Origin: Ensifer adhaerens
GTDB taxonomy: Bacteria; Pseudomonadota; Alphaproteobacteria; Rhizobiales; Rhizobiaceae
Reading direction: 5' to 3'
Length of the DNA stretch: 64,000 bases
Assembly: GCF_028993555.1 (NCBI RefSeq)
Contig: NZ_CP118612.1
Coordinates: forward strand, 310,001 to 374,000
Below are positions 62,453-64,000 of this stretch, in pieces (position 1 is the stretch's first letter; each line of letters begins with the position of its first letter). Below the pieces are notes generated by a model, which was given only the letters and a program-made list of their open reading frames with translations, was not told the origin of the DNA and did no database searches. The position numbers were made by a program, and so were the translations under genes.

Positions 62453-63226
62453 TCAGGCGACGGACCATCCACCGTCCACCAGCAGGTTCGCCCCAGTGAT
62501 CAGGCTCGCAGCCGGGGACGCAAGGAAGACTACGGCACCCACCACATCATCGGTTTCACCGATCCGGCCGAGAGGAATGTGATCGAGCGTCGCCTTGCGG
62601 TTATCGGCATCGGATAGAAAAGGTGCTGTACCATCCGTGTGGATGAACGTCGGCGATACCGTATTCACCGTGACGTTGTAGCATGCCCATTCGGCTGCAA
62701 GGCAGCGCGTGAGGTGGTTAATTGCCGCCTTGCTCATGCAATAAATTGCCTCGCCGCGCAGCGCCACCGTACCGGCCTGTGAACTGATATTGATGATCCG
62801 GCCCCCATTTCGCTCGATCATACGACGGCCCACTGCCTGGGTCATCAGGAAGGTGCCCTTGATGTTGACATTGAGTATCTCGTCAAGGTCCTTCTCCTCA
62901 ACGAGTTCCGCGAGATTGCCCGGAGCCACCCCGACATTGTTGACGAGGACGTCGATCCGACCAAACGTAGCAAGCGCCGCGTCGACGGCTTGTGCGATAT
63001 GGGCCTTGTTGGGAATGTCCAGTTCAACGGGCAGAACTTTTCGTCCCGCGTCCTCGAGTTCGGCGATCAGACCCACTGACGTTGCGACATCGCGGACCCC
63101 CAAGACAATATCTGAGCCTGCTGCAGCACAGGCAAGTGCGCAAGCACGTCCAATGCCACGGCTCGCGCCCGTCACCAAAGTCACCTTGCCCTCAAGGCTG
63201 AAATCCGGCGCACTCTTCCGCATCAT
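62453..63226 (-). CDS. SDR-family oxidoreductase
   Basis: 257 residues with TGASRGIGRACALACAAAG, NNVGVAPGNL and a complete catalytic set: Ser in IINISSQAGTV, then AIYCMSKAAINHL (Tyr and Lys). The C-terminal SPTFIHTDG and LLVDGGWSVA are typical of FabG-like enzymes. It should be an active NAD(P)H-dependent alcohol or ketone oxidoreductase. It faces the TauE/SafE remnant tail to tail; no partner gene is evident. Confidence 0.9.
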   Translation of the reverse strand: MMRKSAPDFSLEGKVTLVTGASRGIGRACALACAAAGSDIVLGVRDVATSVGLIAELEDAGRKVLPVELDIPNKAHIAQAVDAALATFGRIDVLVNNVGVAPGNLAELVEEKDLDEILNVNIKGTFLMTQAVGRRMIERNGGRIINISSQAGTVALRGEAIYCMSKAAINHLTRCLAAEWACYNVTVNTVSPTFIHTDGTAPFLSDADNRKATLDHIPLGRIGETDDVVGAVVFLASPAASLITGANLLVDGGWSVA

Positions 63227-63286
63227 TGCCTCCCTCGATGAAGCTCATTTATTGCAGCGTCGGCGTGCGGATGCCAGGTGTTCTGC

Positions 63287-63454
63287 TCATGTCGCGCACG
63301 CGAAGTCCGTCGGATCAACGTCGCGCTCGTCGAGAACGACCTTGGGGCAGTAATGCGCGGGCTGTAGGCTTGGCTCGGTGGGAAGATTGAAGCTTCCGGC
63401 CCAGTGCGGGCGCGATGCCTGACCGATCTTGGTCTTATTGAGAAGTATCGGCAT
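63287..63454 (-). CDS. Small unknown ORF (55 residues)
   Basis: ATG at 63454, stop at 63287. The product starts MPILLNKTKIGQASRPHWAG and ends with VLDERDVDPTDFACAT. No family recognised and only a weak ribosome site. Codirectional with and 28 bases past the DUF6494 gene, so it may be a real small protein of the same transcript or chance. Confidence 0.35.
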   Translation of the reverse strand: MPILLNKTKIGQASRPHWAGSFNLPTEPSLQPAHYCPKVVLDERDVDPTDFACAT

Positions 63455-63482
63455 GGGCGTTTCGATCTATGCTTCGTCAGAC

Positions 63483-63674
63483 CTATGGAAGTTCGATTTC
63501 ACCGTTCACCACGTGGTTGAGACGCGTGCCCTCTGCCGTCAGCGTCATGCGGACCTTCAGCTTCTTGCCGCCGAACTGCCCCTCGCGCACCGCCTCTTCG
63601 ATCTTACGCTGCGAGGTGACACCGACTTCCTTCAGGAACTTGCGGATCGACATGTTGAAGGCGTCTTCGCTCAT
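63483..63674 (-). CDS. DUF6494 family protein
   Basis: 63 residues from the ATG at 63674, preceded by GAGGAG. MSEDAFNMSIRKFLKEVGVT then SQRKIEEAVREGQFGG fits this small family, which is common near metal-stress and redox genes in rhizobia. No function is established. An upstream in-frame start is less likely because it lacks a ribosome site. Confidence 0.8.
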   Translation of the reverse strand: MSEDAFNMSIRKFLKEVGVTSQRKIEEAVREGQFGGKKLKVRMTLTAEGTRLNHVVNGEIELP

Positions 63675-63781
63675 CGTGGAACTCCTCGGCGTCCTTGAGG
63701 GAGCAGCGTGGGCGCATGTCCTTCGCCCGAAATGCGCCGGCATAGCCCAATACGGACGTCAGCCTTGCCTCTCACCCCACG

Positions 63782-64000
63782 TTAGGAACCGACGCAACAA
63801 CTTGCGGCTCCGTTGTTGTGTCTGGCTTCCTGGATTGGCGGGCAAGGCACATCGGCAAAGGAACAGAACACACAGCAGTCCCCGGATTTTGGCCGGAGCA
63901 TCGTGCCGCATCCGTTGCAATCATAGAAAAACCGACAGTCGTCGGTGGGCATCGTTTCCGTAGCCCGCTGGCCGCAATTCGGACAGGTGAGGGTTGATTG
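63782..64000 (-). CDS. Cys-rich zinc-ribbon-like protein with GDCCVFCSF motif (5' end outside the window)
   Basis: The open minus frame enters from the window edge and reads LTCPNCGQRATETMPTDDCR, then FFYDCNGCGTMLRPKSGDCC, VFCSFADVPCPPIQ and a CC near the end. CPNCG with CNGCG forms a zinc-ribbon pair and GDCCVFCSxxxVPCPP is the signature of a small protein family found by metal-resistance genes. Stop TAA at 63782-63784. At least 72 residues; the start codon is probably only a few bases beyond the edge. Confidence 0.75.
   Translation of the reverse strand, partial: QSTLTCPNCGQRATETMPTDDCRFFYDCNGCGTMLRPKSGDCCVFCSFADVPCPPIQEARHNNGAASCCVGS

Overview
The window looks like an accessory replicon or genomic island (megaplasmid, chromid or symbiotic plasmid) of a GC-rich alphaproteobacterium of the Rhizobiales, in the Rhizobium/Sinorhizobium/Mesorhizobium range. 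This is an inference. It rests on the abundance of ABC importers paired with catabolic enzymes and their own LysR, LacI, LuxR or XRE regulators, on small families common in that order (DUF1194, DUF6494, DUF6428, CelD-like acetyltransferase), and on the lack of any rRNA, complete tRNA or core housekeeping gene. Two insertion sequences, five toxin-antitoxin (TA) loci and seven recognisable gene remnants show a region that gains and loses DNA.

Layout. 0.1-4.2 kb: a membrane adenylate cyclase with TPR and peptidoglycan-binding parts, then a cobalt-type nitrile hydratase operon (alpha, beta, accessory protein). 4.4-15.4 kb: a large LuxR-family ATPase regulator followed by a Dpp/Opp-type importer operon carrying a hydantoinase/oxoprolinase-like enzyme, a DUF917 protein, a 90-residue unknown protein and the binding protein. 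15.8-18.6 kb: a ParDE module and a CelD-like acetyltransferase with TPRs. 19.2-23.8 kb: a LysR regulator divergent from a glutamine amidotransferase and an aspartate-type racemase, which an IS630 element now separates exactly at the stop codon; then a DUF1194 exported protein. 24.0-25.3 kb: a RES-type TA pair.

25.6-29.1 kb: a LysR regulator divergent from RidA, a class V aminotransferase and an atypical SDR, ending in a perfect 21-bp hairpin. 29.5-34.7 kb: an XRE and a LysR regulator around a palindrome, a HigBA module, an antitoxin whose toxin is frameshifted, a CTGAT microsatellite and several remnants. 34.7-38.9 kb (minus strand): an amidase, two binding proteins and an ABC ATPase whose permease gene seems lost. 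39.1-48.4 kb: a complete branched-chain-type (Liv) ABC importer, an XRE regulator, aspartase, asparaginase and an aspartate racemase; together these could take up Asn/Asp (possibly the D forms) and convert them to fumarate and ammonia. 48.8-49.4 kb: an RHH/RelE TA module.

50.1-57.5 kb: a LacI regulator with a palindromic operator, divergent from a Gfo/Idh/MocA dehydrogenase, a sugar isomerase/epimerase and a full MalEFGK-type importer, followed by a GMC oxidoreductase remnant. 58.1-59.4 kb: an IS481 element with a probable 4-bp target duplication. 59.4-64.0 kb: an ArsR/DUF6428/MFS group, a multiply frameshifted TauE/SafE permease, an SDR, DUF6494 and a partial Cys-rich protein, suggesting metalloid or metal stress.

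The most notable non-coding signal is a dispersed repeat with the core TCGCATAATGTATCGACTGG, whose left part resembles the XerC half and spacer of dif. Its copies lie beside four of the five TA loci. Two fragments resembling tRNA 3' ends, in the same orientation, bracket about 19.5 kb.
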